Source: Candidatus Woykebacteria bacterium RBG_13_40_15 | GTDB taxonomy: Bacteria > Patescibacteria > Microgenomatia > Woykebacterales > RBG-16-39-9b | Assembly: GCA_001816655.1 (NCBI GenBank) | Contig: MHCP01000014.1 | Span: forward strand, 27,294 to 91,293 | Direction: 5' to 3' | Length of the DNA: 64,000 nt | In this document: in pieces, positions 8,674-15,829 of the stretch | How positions within the stretch are numbered: the stretch's first letter is position 1 | Layout: each line of letters starts with the position of its first letter | The notes under the pieces: generated by a model | Database searches by the model: none | What the model saw: only the letters and a program-made list of their open reading frames with translations | What the model was told of the DNA's origin: nothing | Program-made: the position numbers and the translations under genes

Positions 8674-9783
8674 ATGAAAGTAGCAATTTGTGGGGGGCAT
8701 CTCACCCCGGCATTAGCAGTAATAGGGGAGCTAAAAAAACGTGGCATTAAAGATTTAATCTTCATTGGTCGCGAAAAAGCGACAGAAGGGGATAGTGCTT
8801 CAAGCGCTGAATCAGTAGTTATACCAACTCTGGACATTAAATTCTATGCTATTTCAGCAGGAAGATTGCAGAGAAAATTTACTAGGTATACGATTCCAAG
8901 CTTATTAAAAGTGCCGATTGGGTTGGCTCAAACTCTTTTAATCCTAAGTCAAGAGAAACCAAATCTTGTGATTTCTTTTGGTAGTTACGTTGCTTTTCCC
9001 GTTGTAGTTGCCGCTTGGATTTTAGGGATTCCTTCAATTACCCATGAGCAGACTGTTAAAGGCGGGTTGGCAAACCATTTAATTGCCCGTTTCGCTAAAA
9101 AGATTGCCGTTTCGTGGCCTGATTCTTTAGAATTTTTTCCAAAAGAAAGAACAGTTCTTACTGGGAACCCAATTCGTGGAGAAATTTTGAGTATAAAGAA
9201 AAAAAGGGTAAGTCGCCCAGTCGTTTTTATAACCGGGGGGAACCAAGGCGCCCACACTCTAAATGAAATTGTCTTGGAAATAATTGAAGAATTGCTACAA
9301 AAATATGAAATTATTCACCAAACAGGCGGAGCAACAAAATTTAAGGATTTCGAAATGTTGAGCGCTAGGGTAACGCAGCTTTCCCAGCGGCTGCAAAATC
9401 GTTATAAATTGTCAAAGTGGTTGAATAGCAACGATCTTATCGAGGTTTATTCCCGCGCTTCCTTGATTGTTGGGCGATCTGGGGCAAATACAGTTAGCGA
9501 GGCTGCTGCGGTTGGGATTCCAGCCTTATTTATCCCACTTCCTTGGGCAGGCGGTGGGGAACAGGATAGAAATGCAGAAATGTTGAAAGAGCTTGGCGCA
9601 GCCTTGATTTTACCACAAGATCGTCTTACCCCACAAAGGCTATTTGCGGCAATTAATATGATCATCAGTAATTTCGACGAATTCAAAAAATCTGCAAAAA
9701 AAGCAAAGAAATTAATTTATCCACAAGCAGCGAAAAACTTCGTCGACGAAGCTTTGAAATTAACCGACCAAAATGCTGTTTAA
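8674..9783 (+). CDS. murG: UDP-GlcNAc--lipid I N-acetylglucosaminyltransferase MurG
   Basis: Membrane-associated GT28 enzyme that makes lipid II. 369 aa. The N-terminal glycine motif is short, CGGHLTPALAV starting at residue 6, compared with the usual GGTGGHxxPALA. ISFGSYVAFPVVVAAW, HEQTVKGGLANHLIARFAKKI, TGNPIR and the donor-site GRSGANTVSEAAAVGIPALFIPLPWAGGGEQDRNA block (residues about 265-305, named by its ends) are clear. The last 11 nt overlap the ftsQ-like gene. Confidence 0.94.
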   Translation: MKVAICGGHLTPALAVIGELKKRGIKDLIFIGREKATEGDSASSAESVVIPTLDIKFYAISAGRLQRKFTRYTIPSLLKVPIGLAQTLLILSQEKPNLVISFGSYVAFPVVVAAWILGIPSITHEQTVKGGLANHLIARFAKKIAVSWPDSLEFFPKERTVLTGNPIRGEILSIKKKRVSRPVVFITGGNQGAHTLNEIVLEIIEELLQKYEIIHQTGGATKFKDFEMLSARVTQLSQRLQNRYKLSKWLNSNDLIEVYSRASLIVGRSGANTVSEAAAVGIPALFIPLPWAGGGEQDRNAEMLKELGAALILPQDRLTPQRLFAAINMIISNFDEFKKSAKKAKKLIYPQAAKNFVDEALKLTDQNAV

Positions 9784-10240
9784 AAAACAAAGACCAAAAA
9801 CCTTCGAGATTTCAAATGTAAATTCGAATAGGAAAAAAATAATTTTTTGGATTGAAATTGTGGCCGTTTTCACTTTAATTTCTGGGATTTGCTTTAGCTT
9901 TTTAAATGTGAAAAACTTTGATTTCTCAAAATTTCTCGAGACTATAAAAAGTTCAAGTGGATTAAAAAAGGACGAAGCAGAATCTAGGGAACTTACCTTT
10001 TTGGATAAAGCGAGAAATTCAATAGATAAAAAACTTTTGTCTATTACAGAATTGAAAGAGACACCAGAAGTCCTGAGCATTAAGAGTAGGGAGGGAATTG
10101 ACGTTTTCATTTCGAAAAATAAAGATTTAGAAACCCAGGTGAAGACTTTACAAACTGTTCTATCTAAAGCTAAAATAGAGAAAAGGGAAGTTTTGTTGGT
10201 GGATTTCAGATTTGATAAACTCACTGTTCGTTACAAATAG
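9773..10240 (+). CDS. ftsQ: Minimal FtsQ/DivIB-like division protein
   Basis: 155 aa bitopic protein: a basic cytoplasmic start of about 24 residues, one hydrophobic helix (about 25-45), then an extracytoplasmic part. Assignment rests mainly on position between murG and ftsA. The tail (KTLQTVLSKAKIEKREVLL to DLRF-like VDFRFDKLTVRYK) resembles the beta-domain end of FtsQ. FtsQ proteins usually exceed 230 aa, so the POTRA and beta domains are much reduced. A reverse-strand frame of almost the same length (9760-10224) is a shadow. Starts inside murG. Confidence 0.65.
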   Translation: MLFKKQRPKTFEISNVNSNRKKIIFWIEIVAVFTLISGICFSFLNVKNFDFSKFLETIKSSSGLKKDEAESRELTFLDKARNSIDKKLLSITELKETPEVLSIKSREGIDVFISKNKDLETQVKTLQTVLSKAKIEKREVLLVDFRFDKLTVRYK

Positions 10241-10274
10241 TTTATTCGAAGCTGATTAAATAAGAAGAGGAAAT

Positions 10275-11561
10275 GTGGCTAGAGAAAAAATTATTACGGC
10301 ACTTGATGTCGGCTCCTCAAAAATTACTACATTGATCGCGAATTCTACCGAAGACGCGCTGACTGTCATCGGAGTTTCAACTGTTGCATCAAAGGGGATA
10401 AGAAAAGGACAAGTTGTTGATATCGATGAAGCTGTTAGCGCAATTTCGGAAAGTCTAGAAGCGGCGGAGCGAATGGCTGGGGTTTCTACCTCCTCATGCT
10501 TTGCTAGTATTGGTGGTGTTCAAATCTCTTCTATAAATTCGAGAGGAGTGGTCGCCGTAGCTGGTGGCGAAAATGAAATCAGCGAAGAAGATGTAAAAAG
10601 GGTTGTTGAAGCCGCTCAGGCAATTTCAACACCCTCTTCCAGAGAAATAATTCACGTCATACCGCGCGATTATATTGTAGATTCCCAAGAAGGCATTAAA
10701 GATCCGGTTGGAATGACCGGTGTCCGTTTAGAAGTAGAGACTCATATAATTACTGGGGCTACTACTAGTATGAGGAATCTTGTTAAATGTATTCAGCAAG
10801 TGGGTTTGGATGTAGAAGGTTTGGTTTTTTCTGGTATTGCAAGTGCAGAATCTACTCTGACAGATACAGAAAAAGAGCTCGGTGTTGCTTTGATAGATAT
10901 TGGCGGAGGCACGACCGATGTTGCTCTTTTTGTTGATGGGTCCATAGCCCACTCGGCTGTAATTCCAATTGGGGGTATAAATATTACTAACGATTTAGCT
11001 ATTGGACTTCGCAGTTCTCTTGAAACAGCCCAAAAAATAAAATTGGCATTGAGTGAGAAAAGCGAAAAAGAGAAGATAGAGAGGACTGATAAAGAAGAAA
11101 GCTCTTCCAAAAGAAAGGAGGACACAGTTGATACATCTAATTTGGGGATAACAGAGGACTTGGGAAGCAGCCTTTCGCGGAAAACTTTAACTGAAGGGAT
11201 TATAAAACCCAGATTGACAGAGATTTTCACTTTGATCGGAATGGAGATAAAACGAGCTGGATACGCTGGTCTTTTACCGGCCGGTTTAGTAATAACTGGT
11301 GGGGCGGCAGATACAATCCTTTTGAGGCAATTGGGGAAAGATACTTTGCGAATGCCTGTTAGGATTGCAGAACCGAAGGGAGTAAGTGGTTTAATTGACG
11401 AGATCTCAAACCCAGCATATGCGGCGTCCGTTGGGCTGCTTTTATATGCCCAAAAGAGTGGTTTAACAATTTCGGTTGGGGGTATAAGTTTGCCCCGCGG
11501 TAAGAACATCACCGACATCTTCAAAAAAGTATTTGGTTGGGCTAGGGGCCTTATCCACTAA
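10275..11561 (+). CDS. ftsA: Cell division protein FtsA
   Basis: Actin-like ATPase that tethers FtsZ to the membrane. 428 aa from a GTG start; an AAGAAGAGG Shine-Dalgarno stretch lies just upstream, and the ATG two bases earlier is in another frame. ALDVGSSKITTLIA (phosphate 1), MTGVRLEVETHIITGA (1C domain), IDIGGGTTDVALF (phosphate 2) and VITGGAADTILL (adenosine) are present. Residues about 258-292 form a charged Lys/Glu/Ser-rich insertion within the 2B region. The C-terminus DIFKKVFGWARGLIH fits the amphipathic membrane-targeting helix. Confidence 0.95.
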   Translation: MAREKIITALDVGSSKITTLIANSTEDALTVIGVSTVASKGIRKGQVVDIDEAVSAISESLEAAERMAGVSTSSCFASIGGVQISSINSRGVVAVAGGENEISEEDVKRVVEAAQAISTPSSREIIHVIPRDYIVDSQEGIKDPVGMTGVRLEVETHIITGATTSMRNLVKCIQQVGLDVEGLVFSGIASAESTLTDTEKELGVALIDIGGGTTDVALFVDGSIAHSAVIPIGGINITNDLAIGLRSSLETAQKIKLALSEKSEKEKIERTDKEESSSKRKEDTVDTSNLGITEDLGSSLSRKTLTEGIIKPRLTEIFTLIGMEIKRAGYAGLLPAGLVITGGAADTILLRQLGKDTLRMPVRIAEPKGVSGLIDEISNPAYAASVGLLLYAQKSGLTISVGGISLPRGKNITDIFKKVFGWARGLIH

Positions 11562-11568
11562 AAAACAA

Positions 11569-11597
11569 TTGACAAAAATTTCCGTTTAATGTACGCT
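11569..11597 (+). promoter_or_regulatory. ftsZ promoter
   Basis: TTGACA (11569-11574), 17-nt spacer, TACGCT (11592-11597). It gives a leader of about 20 nt with AAGGCAGG before the ftsZ ATG. Confidence 0.6.
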
Positions 11598-11624
11598 GAA
11601 AAGACTCCAGTTTAAGGCAGGTTT

Positions 11625-12716
11625 ATGTTAATAAAGCCAGAAGTTAACAGATTCGCAAAGATTAAAGTTATTGGAATCGGGGGTGCTGGGTGCAATGCTC
11701 TCAATTCAATGATTTCCCTTCAACAAATTCAAGGCGTTGATTTTGTGGGTGTGAATACCGATGCTCAAGCCCTTCTTTCCTGTTTAGCTCCAACAAAAAT
11801 CCAAATCGGAGAACAATTAACAAAAGGATTAGGTAGTGGGGGCTTTCCTGAAATTGGTCGAAAGGCTGCCGAAGAAAGTGCAGAAAAAATGCAGGAAGTA
11901 ATTAAAGATTCCGATATGGTCTTCCTGACCGCTGGTATGGGTGGTGGTACTGGAACAGGAGCTTGCCCAATAATAGCTGAGATCGCGAAGAAAACAGGGG
12001 TTTTGACTGTCGCAGTAGTTACTAAACCATTTGCCTTTGAAGGAGCGCACAGGAGAATTGTAGCTGAAGAAGGTGTAGAAAGCTTGAAAGATAAACTTGA
12101 TACCATGATCGTTATTCCAAATCAAAGGCTTCTTGATGTAGTCGACAAGAAAATGAGTTTACTCGAAGCTTTTAAAGTTGCTGATTCAGTTTTGGGCCAG
12201 GGAGTGCAAGGAATTTCGGATATTATTGTGTTGCCAGGTCTTATAAATGTTGATTTTGCCGATGTTAGAACAATTATGACGAATGCCGGGAGTTCCTTGA
12301 TGGGTATTGGGCTAGGGTCCGGTGAGGGAAGAGCCGCAGCTGCGGCTAGAGCGGCAGTTGCTTCTCCGCTTCTCGAAGTTTCCATTGAGGGGGCTAAGGG
12401 AATTTTGTTTAGTATTACTGGTGGCCCGGACCTTTCAATGTATGAGGTTGATGAAGCAGCAAAAATCATTTCAGCTGCGGCAGAAAGTGATGCAAATATA
12501 ATTTTTGGGGCGGCGATTGATGAAGCAATGGTGGATCAGGTAAAGATTACAGTAATTGCGACTGGTTTCTCGGAAGATAGAGTACGCGCAGTTGAAACCA
12601 AAGAAGCCCTAGAATCTCTTCCTGAAGTGGCTACTGCGGTTGAGGGCGACGGTTCCCCCGTTTCCGATGAAGACACTGACCAGTTCGACATACCAGCTTT
12701 CTTACGTCAACGTTAG
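11625..12716 (+). CDS. ftsZ: Cell division GTPase FtsZ
   Basis: Tubulin-like GTPase that forms the Z-ring. 363 aa. The GIGGAGCNALN start of the GTPase domain, the tubulin signature GGGTGTG near residue 105, and the T7-loop segment NVDFADVRTIM (synergy Asp) are intact. The tail ends DQFDIPAFLRQR, the conserved C-terminal peptide that binds FtsA. After the TAG stop the same frame runs on and encodes a second copy, SIPAFLRRTN, to a TGA at 12777-12779. Annotated here to the first stop. Confidence 0.97.
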   Translation: MLIKPEVNRFAKIKVIGIGGAGCNALNSMISLQQIQGVDFVGVNTDAQALLSCLAPTKIQIGEQLTKGLGSGGFPEIGRKAAEESAEKMQEVIKDSDMVFLTAGMGGGTGTGACPIIAEIAKKTGVLTVAVVTKPFAFEGAHRRIVAEEGVESLKDKLDTMIVIPNQRLLDVVDKKMSLLEAFKVADSVLGQGVQGISDIIVLPGLINVDFADVRTIMTNAGSSLMGIGLGSGEGRAAAAARAAVASPLLEVSIEGAKGILFSITGGPDLSMYEVDEAAKIISAAAESDANIIFGAAIDEAMVDQVKITVIATGFSEDRVRAVETKEALESLPEVATAVEGDGSPVSDEDTDQFDIPAFLRQR

Positions 12717-12779
12717 AAAGACGGTATACTAGATGTTTCAGCATCGTCTATTCCAGCTTTTTTGAGGCGTACTAATTGA
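12717..12779 (+). other. In-frame ftsZ extension behind an amber stop, encoding a second C-terminal peptide
   Basis: Directly after TAG (12714-12716) the ftsZ frame stays open for 20 codons and reads KDGILDVSAS then SIPAFLRRTN, then TGA. It is either the remains of a longer FtsZ tail or a read-through product. No start codon or ribosome site suggests separate translation. Confidence 0.7.
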
Positions 12780-12797
12780 CTTACCTTTAAAACCATA

Positions 12798-12827
12798 TTG
12801 ACAGAAATATAGTCCGAAATATATAGT
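12798..12827 (+). promoter_or_regulatory. pyrG promoter with a GGGC transcription start
   Basis: -35 TTGACA (12798-12803), 18-nt spacer, -10 TATAGT (12822-12827). Counting seven bases past the -10 puts +1 on 12834, the first G of GGGCCCC. Confidence 0.75.
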
Positions 12828-12833
12828 TACGGT

Positions 12834-12871
12834 GGGCCCCAAAAAGACTTTCCCCTTCGGGGCTTTTTTTG
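12834..12871 (+). promoter_or_regulatory. pyrG leader: putative CTP-sensing (reiterative-transcription) attenuator
   Basis: The 38-nt leader starts GGGCCCC and contains a pyrimidine tract (CTTTCCCCTTC, 12848-12858), a hairpin CCC-UUCG-type loop-GGG (12853-12862) and seven T residues (12864-12870) that end one base before the pyrG ATG. In Bacillus subtilis pyrG, a GGGC start stutters to add extra G residues when CTP is low; the poly-G pairs with the pyrimidine 5' arm and blocks the terminator. All parts are in place here. Confidence 0.7.
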
Positions 12872-14500
12872 ATGGTAAACAAGGCAGGTACAAAATATAT
12901 TTTTATTTCTGGTGGAGTACTATCAGGAGTTGGTAAGGGAATAACTACCGCTTCTTTAGCTTTAATTTTAAAATCAAAAGGCTTTACGGTAAGCCCTTTT
13001 AAATGTGATCCCTACATTAACGTAGATGCTGGTACGATGAATCCGACCGAACACGGCGAGGTTTTTGTGACCGATGATGGGGCGGAGACAGACCAAGACC
13101 TTGGTCACTACGAGCGCTTTTTGGATATTGATCTTTCTGGGGCAAACTTTACTACTACCGGGCAAATTTATCAGACAGTTATTCAAAAAGAGAGAAATTT
13201 AGATTATAAGGGTAAGTGTGTTGAAGTTGTACCTCATATTCCTGAGGAAATTATCAGGCGGATAAAAATTGCTGGGGAAAAGAATAATGCGGATATAGTA
13301 CTTGTGGAAATTGGAGGAACAGTTGGCGAGTACCAAAATATTTTATTTCTGGAAGCCGCCAGAATTCTGAAATTTCGCCAACCTCAAGATGTGATTCATA
13401 TTCATGTAGGTTACTTGCCAACTCCGAATAGTTTAGGGGAGATGAAATCAAAACCGGTCCAACAGTCGGTTCGGCTTCTAAATTCAGCCGGGATTCAACC
13501 CGATATTCTGGTTTGTCGGTCAGACGAGTTTATGGACGAGAAACGCCGGGAAAAACTCGCTCTTTTTTGCAACATGAACCAAGCTGATATTTTTCGAAAT
13601 CCCGATGTCGATTCAATTTATGAAGTCCCATTAGTTTTGGAAAAACAGCAAATAGGCCAAAAGGTCCTTGAAAAATTAAAGTTTAGAGTTGGGAAAAAAG
13701 ACCTATCGGCCTGGGAGAGTTTAGTTGCTACTATTAAAAAACCAAAAAAAGAATTGCCAATTGCGGTAGTTGGCAAATATTTTACCACTGGAGACTTTTC
13801 CTTGGAAGATTCTTACATTTCAGTAATTGAAGCAATTAAACATGCTTGTTGGGCGAATGTTGTAAATTCTCGAATTGTCTGGGTCGATAGTGAGAAAATT
13901 GAAAAGGAAGGAACGGGAGCCCTAAAAAAATTTAAAGGGGTTGTAGTTCCTGGTGGTTTTGGTAGTAGAGGGGTTGAGGGGATTATTAAAGCGATTCAAT
14001 TCGCCAGAGAAAATAAAGTGCCTTACTTGGGCCTTTGTTTTGGTATGCAGCTTGCAACAGTTGAGTTTGCAAGAAATGTAGCAGAGTTGAAAGACGCTAA
14101 TACTACCGAAATAAATAGTGACGCGTACAACAAAGTAATTCATGTAATGCCGGAACAAGAAAAGTTATTAATTGGTAAGGAGTATGGTGGTACTATGCGG
14201 CTAGGAGCCTTTCCTTGTAAACTAGTTAATGGGACTACTGCACAGAAAGCGTATGGTCGCAATGAAATTTATGAGAGGCACCGTCATCGATATGAATTTA
14301 ATAGTCAATTTAGAGATAAACTAGAAAAGTCAGGCTTTATTGTTTCAGGTACAAGTTTGAATGGCCGTCTTGTAGAGATAATTGAGATAAAAGGGCACCC
14401 TTTCTTTGTCGGGACACAATTTCATCCCGAATTTAAATCTAGACCACTCAGGCCTCACCCACTATTTTCAGCCTTTATTAAAAAAAGCTGTCTAGCATAA
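12872..14500 (+). CDS. pyrG: CTP synthase PyrG
   Basis: Makes CTP from UTP, ATP and glutamine. 542 aa. Synthetase domain (about 1-270) with ISGGVLSGVGKGITTAS P-loop, DPYINVDAGTMNPTEHGEVFV and EIGGTVGEYQN. The class I glutamine amidotransferase domain (about 300-540) has the nucleophile Cys near residue 387 in GLCFGMQ and the His/Glu pair in QFHPEFKSRP. The ATG at 12872 is preceded only by the terminator U-tract; there is no Shine-Dalgarno site, so leader RNA folding and translation start are in the same 40 nt. Confidence 0.98.
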   Translation: MVNKAGTKYIFISGGVLSGVGKGITTASLALILKSKGFTVSPFKCDPYINVDAGTMNPTEHGEVFVTDDGAETDQDLGHYERFLDIDLSGANFTTTGQIYQTVIQKERNLDYKGKCVEVVPHIPEEIIRRIKIAGEKNNADIVLVEIGGTVGEYQNILFLEAARILKFRQPQDVIHIHVGYLPTPNSLGEMKSKPVQQSVRLLNSAGIQPDILVCRSDEFMDEKRREKLALFCNMNQADIFRNPDVDSIYEVPLVLEKQQIGQKVLEKLKFRVGKKDLSAWESLVATIKKPKKELPIAVVGKYFTTGDFSLEDSYISVIEAIKHACWANVVNSRIVWVDSEKIEKEGTGALKKFKGVVVPGGFGSRGVEGIIKAIQFARENKVPYLGLCFGMQLATVEFARNVAELKDANTTEINSDAYNKVIHVMPEQEKLLIGKEYGGTMRLGAFPCKLVNGTTAQKAYGRNEIYERHRHRYEFNSQFRDKLEKSGFIVSGTSLNGRLVEIIEIKGHPFFVGTQFHPEFKSRPLRPHPLFSAFIKKSCLA

Positions 14501-14502
14501 AA

Positions 14503-14534
14503 GAACTCCCCGTGGAGGGCAACACAGGGAGTTC
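14503..14534. terminator. Hairpin after pyrG
   Basis: GAACTCCC (14503-14510) pairs with GGGAGTTC (14527-14534), loop 16 nt. It starts 3 nt after the pyrG stop. No U-tract follows. The loop carries GAGGGCAACACA, also found at 15259. Confidence 0.55.
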
Positions 14535-14664
14535 GAGGTATGAATTATAGCTTATTATTACAATACTTGTAAGTGATTAACTTACAAAATTGCACAATAG
14601 TATTATCAGAAATACGTTGGAGCGTCAACAATCAAGCATTAATTTGATCTATAAAGAAAGCGGT

Positions 14665-14976
14665 TTAGATTATATTGAATTCGTCGAAATCGGGGAAAAT
14701 TTTTTTCTGCAAATCTACGCCATTTTTTCCAGCCAACTCGATCAACTTTAAAATTGAAGCCACTCCTGCAAGATTTATTCCCTTCTTATTGGTTAGGTGC
14801 CTAATAAATTGCAGTTTTCGGATATCCTTTTGTGAAAATCTTCTTCGGTTTGTTTTAGTCCGCGCTGGGATAACTAATCCTTCGTTTTCATAAATCATAA
14901 GAGTCCTGGGGTGAACTCCCATTATTTCGGCCGTGACAGAAAGTGTGAATAAGGGTTTGGTATCTGCTGATGTCAT
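14665..14976 (-). CDS. MerR-family regulator, HspR-like
   Basis: 103 aa DNA-binding regulator. Winged-helix MerR domain from residue 8: TLSVTAEIMGVHPRTLMIYE then GLVIPARTKTNRRRFSQKDI and LTNKKGINLAGVASIL. This pattern matches HspR, which represses dnaK-type heat-shock genes; family members usually run to about 120-150 aa. The C-terminal tail is short, ending KIFPDFDEFNII. No dnaK or clpB lies in this window, so its targets are elsewhere. No obvious HspR palindrome (CTTGAGT-N7-ACTCAAG) lies near its own promoter. Confidence 0.85.
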   Translation of the reverse strand: MTSADTKPLFTLSVTAEIMGVHPRTLMIYENEGLVIPARTKTNRRRFSQKDIRKLQFIRHLTNKKGINLAGVASILKLIELAGKNGVDLQKKIFPDFDEFNII

Positions 14977-14994
14977 AGGAAAATACTACGATAT

Positions 14995-15022
14995 AATATA
15001 CTAATAAAATATCAATATGCAA
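14995..15022 (-). promoter_or_regulatory. Possible promoter of the HspR-like gene
   Basis: Reverse strand: TTGCAT (15017-15022), 16-nt spacer, TATATT (14995-15000). A forward-strand TATAAT (14992-14997) overlaps it and could drive the structured RNA region to the right. Confidence 0.4.
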
Positions 15023-15310
15023 GTGTTATTTTAGCGTAGTGAAAACCGTTTTCTTATCGGAACGGTTGAAGAAGCTAAAAGAAACTTCTTCCGATTTCGG
15101 AAGCCGAAGGTTTTAGCCCGCGGAGCTTCATTTTTGGGCTAGGTAGTAGGTTGGCTGTTGCATTTTTATGCGGATCGGTATATTTTTTAATTAGTTAAAT
15201 ATTTGTTGTGTGTAGCCCGTTTTAATGTTTTAGACGGGCGTATTTTGGAACGGGCTTTGAGGGCAACACATAACAGGGAAAACCCCGGCAACTTCCGGGG
15301 TTTTCTTTTT
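15003..15310 (+). ncRNA. Candidate structured non-coding RNA of unknown class
   Basis: A 300-nt stretch without a convincing gene. A forward TATAAT sits at its left end and a strong intrinsic terminator at its right end. It contains AACCGTT/AACGGTT (15045-15067), GAAGAAG/CTTCTTC (about 15069-15092), TAGCCC/GGGCTA (about 15114-15141), GCAT/ATGC around 15160-15171 and a 10-bp closing stem near 15204/15266. AGCCCGTT near 15214 can pair with either ACGGGC or AACGGGCT downstream. It does not show RNase P, tmRNA or SRP RNA signatures that I can recognise. Confidence 0.45.
15279..15310 (+). terminator. Strong intrinsic terminator
   Basis: AAAACCCCGG (15279-15288) pairs with CCGGGGTTTT (15295-15304), 6-nt loop, then CTTTTT. 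No gene ends before it on this strand within 750 nt, which argues for a non-coding transcript. Confidence 0.85.
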
Positions 15311-15323
15311 ACCAATTGACCCC

Positions 15324-15353
15324 TTGACAAATAGTTAGACTTTTTATTACAGT
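15324..15353 (+). promoter_or_regulatory. Promoter of the KGG-repeat gene
   Basis: TTGACA (15324-15329), 18-nt spacer, TACAGT (15348-15353). The leader is about 95 nt and holds a GGGAGGTG Shine-Dalgarno near 15434. Confidence 0.5.
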
Positions 15354-15456
15354 AATGTTGTAAGGTTTTATGATAGTAAGACTTTAGTATTAAGCAGGTT
15401 TTAAATGCAAGAGTCAGTTTAGAACAATCTTGAAGGGAGGTGAAAATAACAAGACT

Positions 15457-15714
15457 ATGACAATGAGTACCGAAGAAGCTGGGAGGAGAGGAGGCTTGAT
15501 GGTAAAAAAGAAATATGGTCCCTCTTTTTACTCTGAGATCGGCCGAAAAGGTGGTCAAGCAACCAAAAAGGCATACGGCCCAGACTTTTATTCGAAGATC
15601 GGGGAAAAAGGTGGCGAGATGGTAAAGGAAAAGCATGGCCCCTCGTTTTACTCAGAGATTGGTAAGAAAGGTGGAAGAATGCGAGCGAACAAGCAAATGA
15701 AGTTTGAGTTTTAG
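15457..15714 (+). CDS. KGG-repeat stress-type protein
   Basis: 85 aa, basic, hydrophilic. Three tandem copies of a unit of about 22 residues built on Y-G-P-(S/D)-F-Y-S-(E/K)-I-G-x-K-G-G, preceded by a half unit EAGRRGG. This is the KGG (GsiB-like) repeat family, associated with general stress and desiccation in Bacillus. Start set at ATG 15457; GGGAGGTG lies about 15 nt upstream, which is long, and ATG 15463 is possible. It has its own promoter and a following hairpin, and sits beside the HspR-like regulator, which fits a stress role. Confidence 0.85.
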   Translation: MTMSTEEAGRRGGLMVKKKYGPSFYSEIGRKGGQATKKAYGPDFYSKIGEKGGEMVKEKHGPSFYSEIGKKGGRMRANKQMKFEF

Positions 15715-15746
15715 CTTGGCGATTATGCCCTTAGTGGTCAAGCTAA

Positions 15747-15765
15747 CCCCCGATCATTTCGGGGG
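15747..15765 (+). terminator. Hairpin after the KGG gene
   Basis: CCCCCGA (15747-15753) pairs with TCGGGGG (15759-15765), 5-nt loop. Only AGGAATT follows, so there is no classic U-tract. Confidence 0.5.
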
Positions 15766-15829
15766 AGGAATTATCCGTAGTAAAAGCCGCTTGTCTAATT
15801 AGCCGTTTTTTGGTTTAATTTACTTCACG

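Noticed and set aside
9760..10224. Reverse-strand open frame of 154 aa opposite the ftsQ-like gene
   Set aside because: It mirrors the forward gene, has biased Phe/Ser/Leu composition, and the forward frame has position and topology that fit FtsQ.
10793..11524. Reverse-strand open frame of 243 aa within ftsA
   Set aside because: It is a shadow of ftsA: no ribosome site and low-complexity Ser/Pro/Ile composition.
15187..15636. Reverse-strand open frame of 149 aa across the structured region and KGG gene
   Set aside because: It is the complement of the KGG repeats and of hairpins; no homology-like motifs and no ribosome site.
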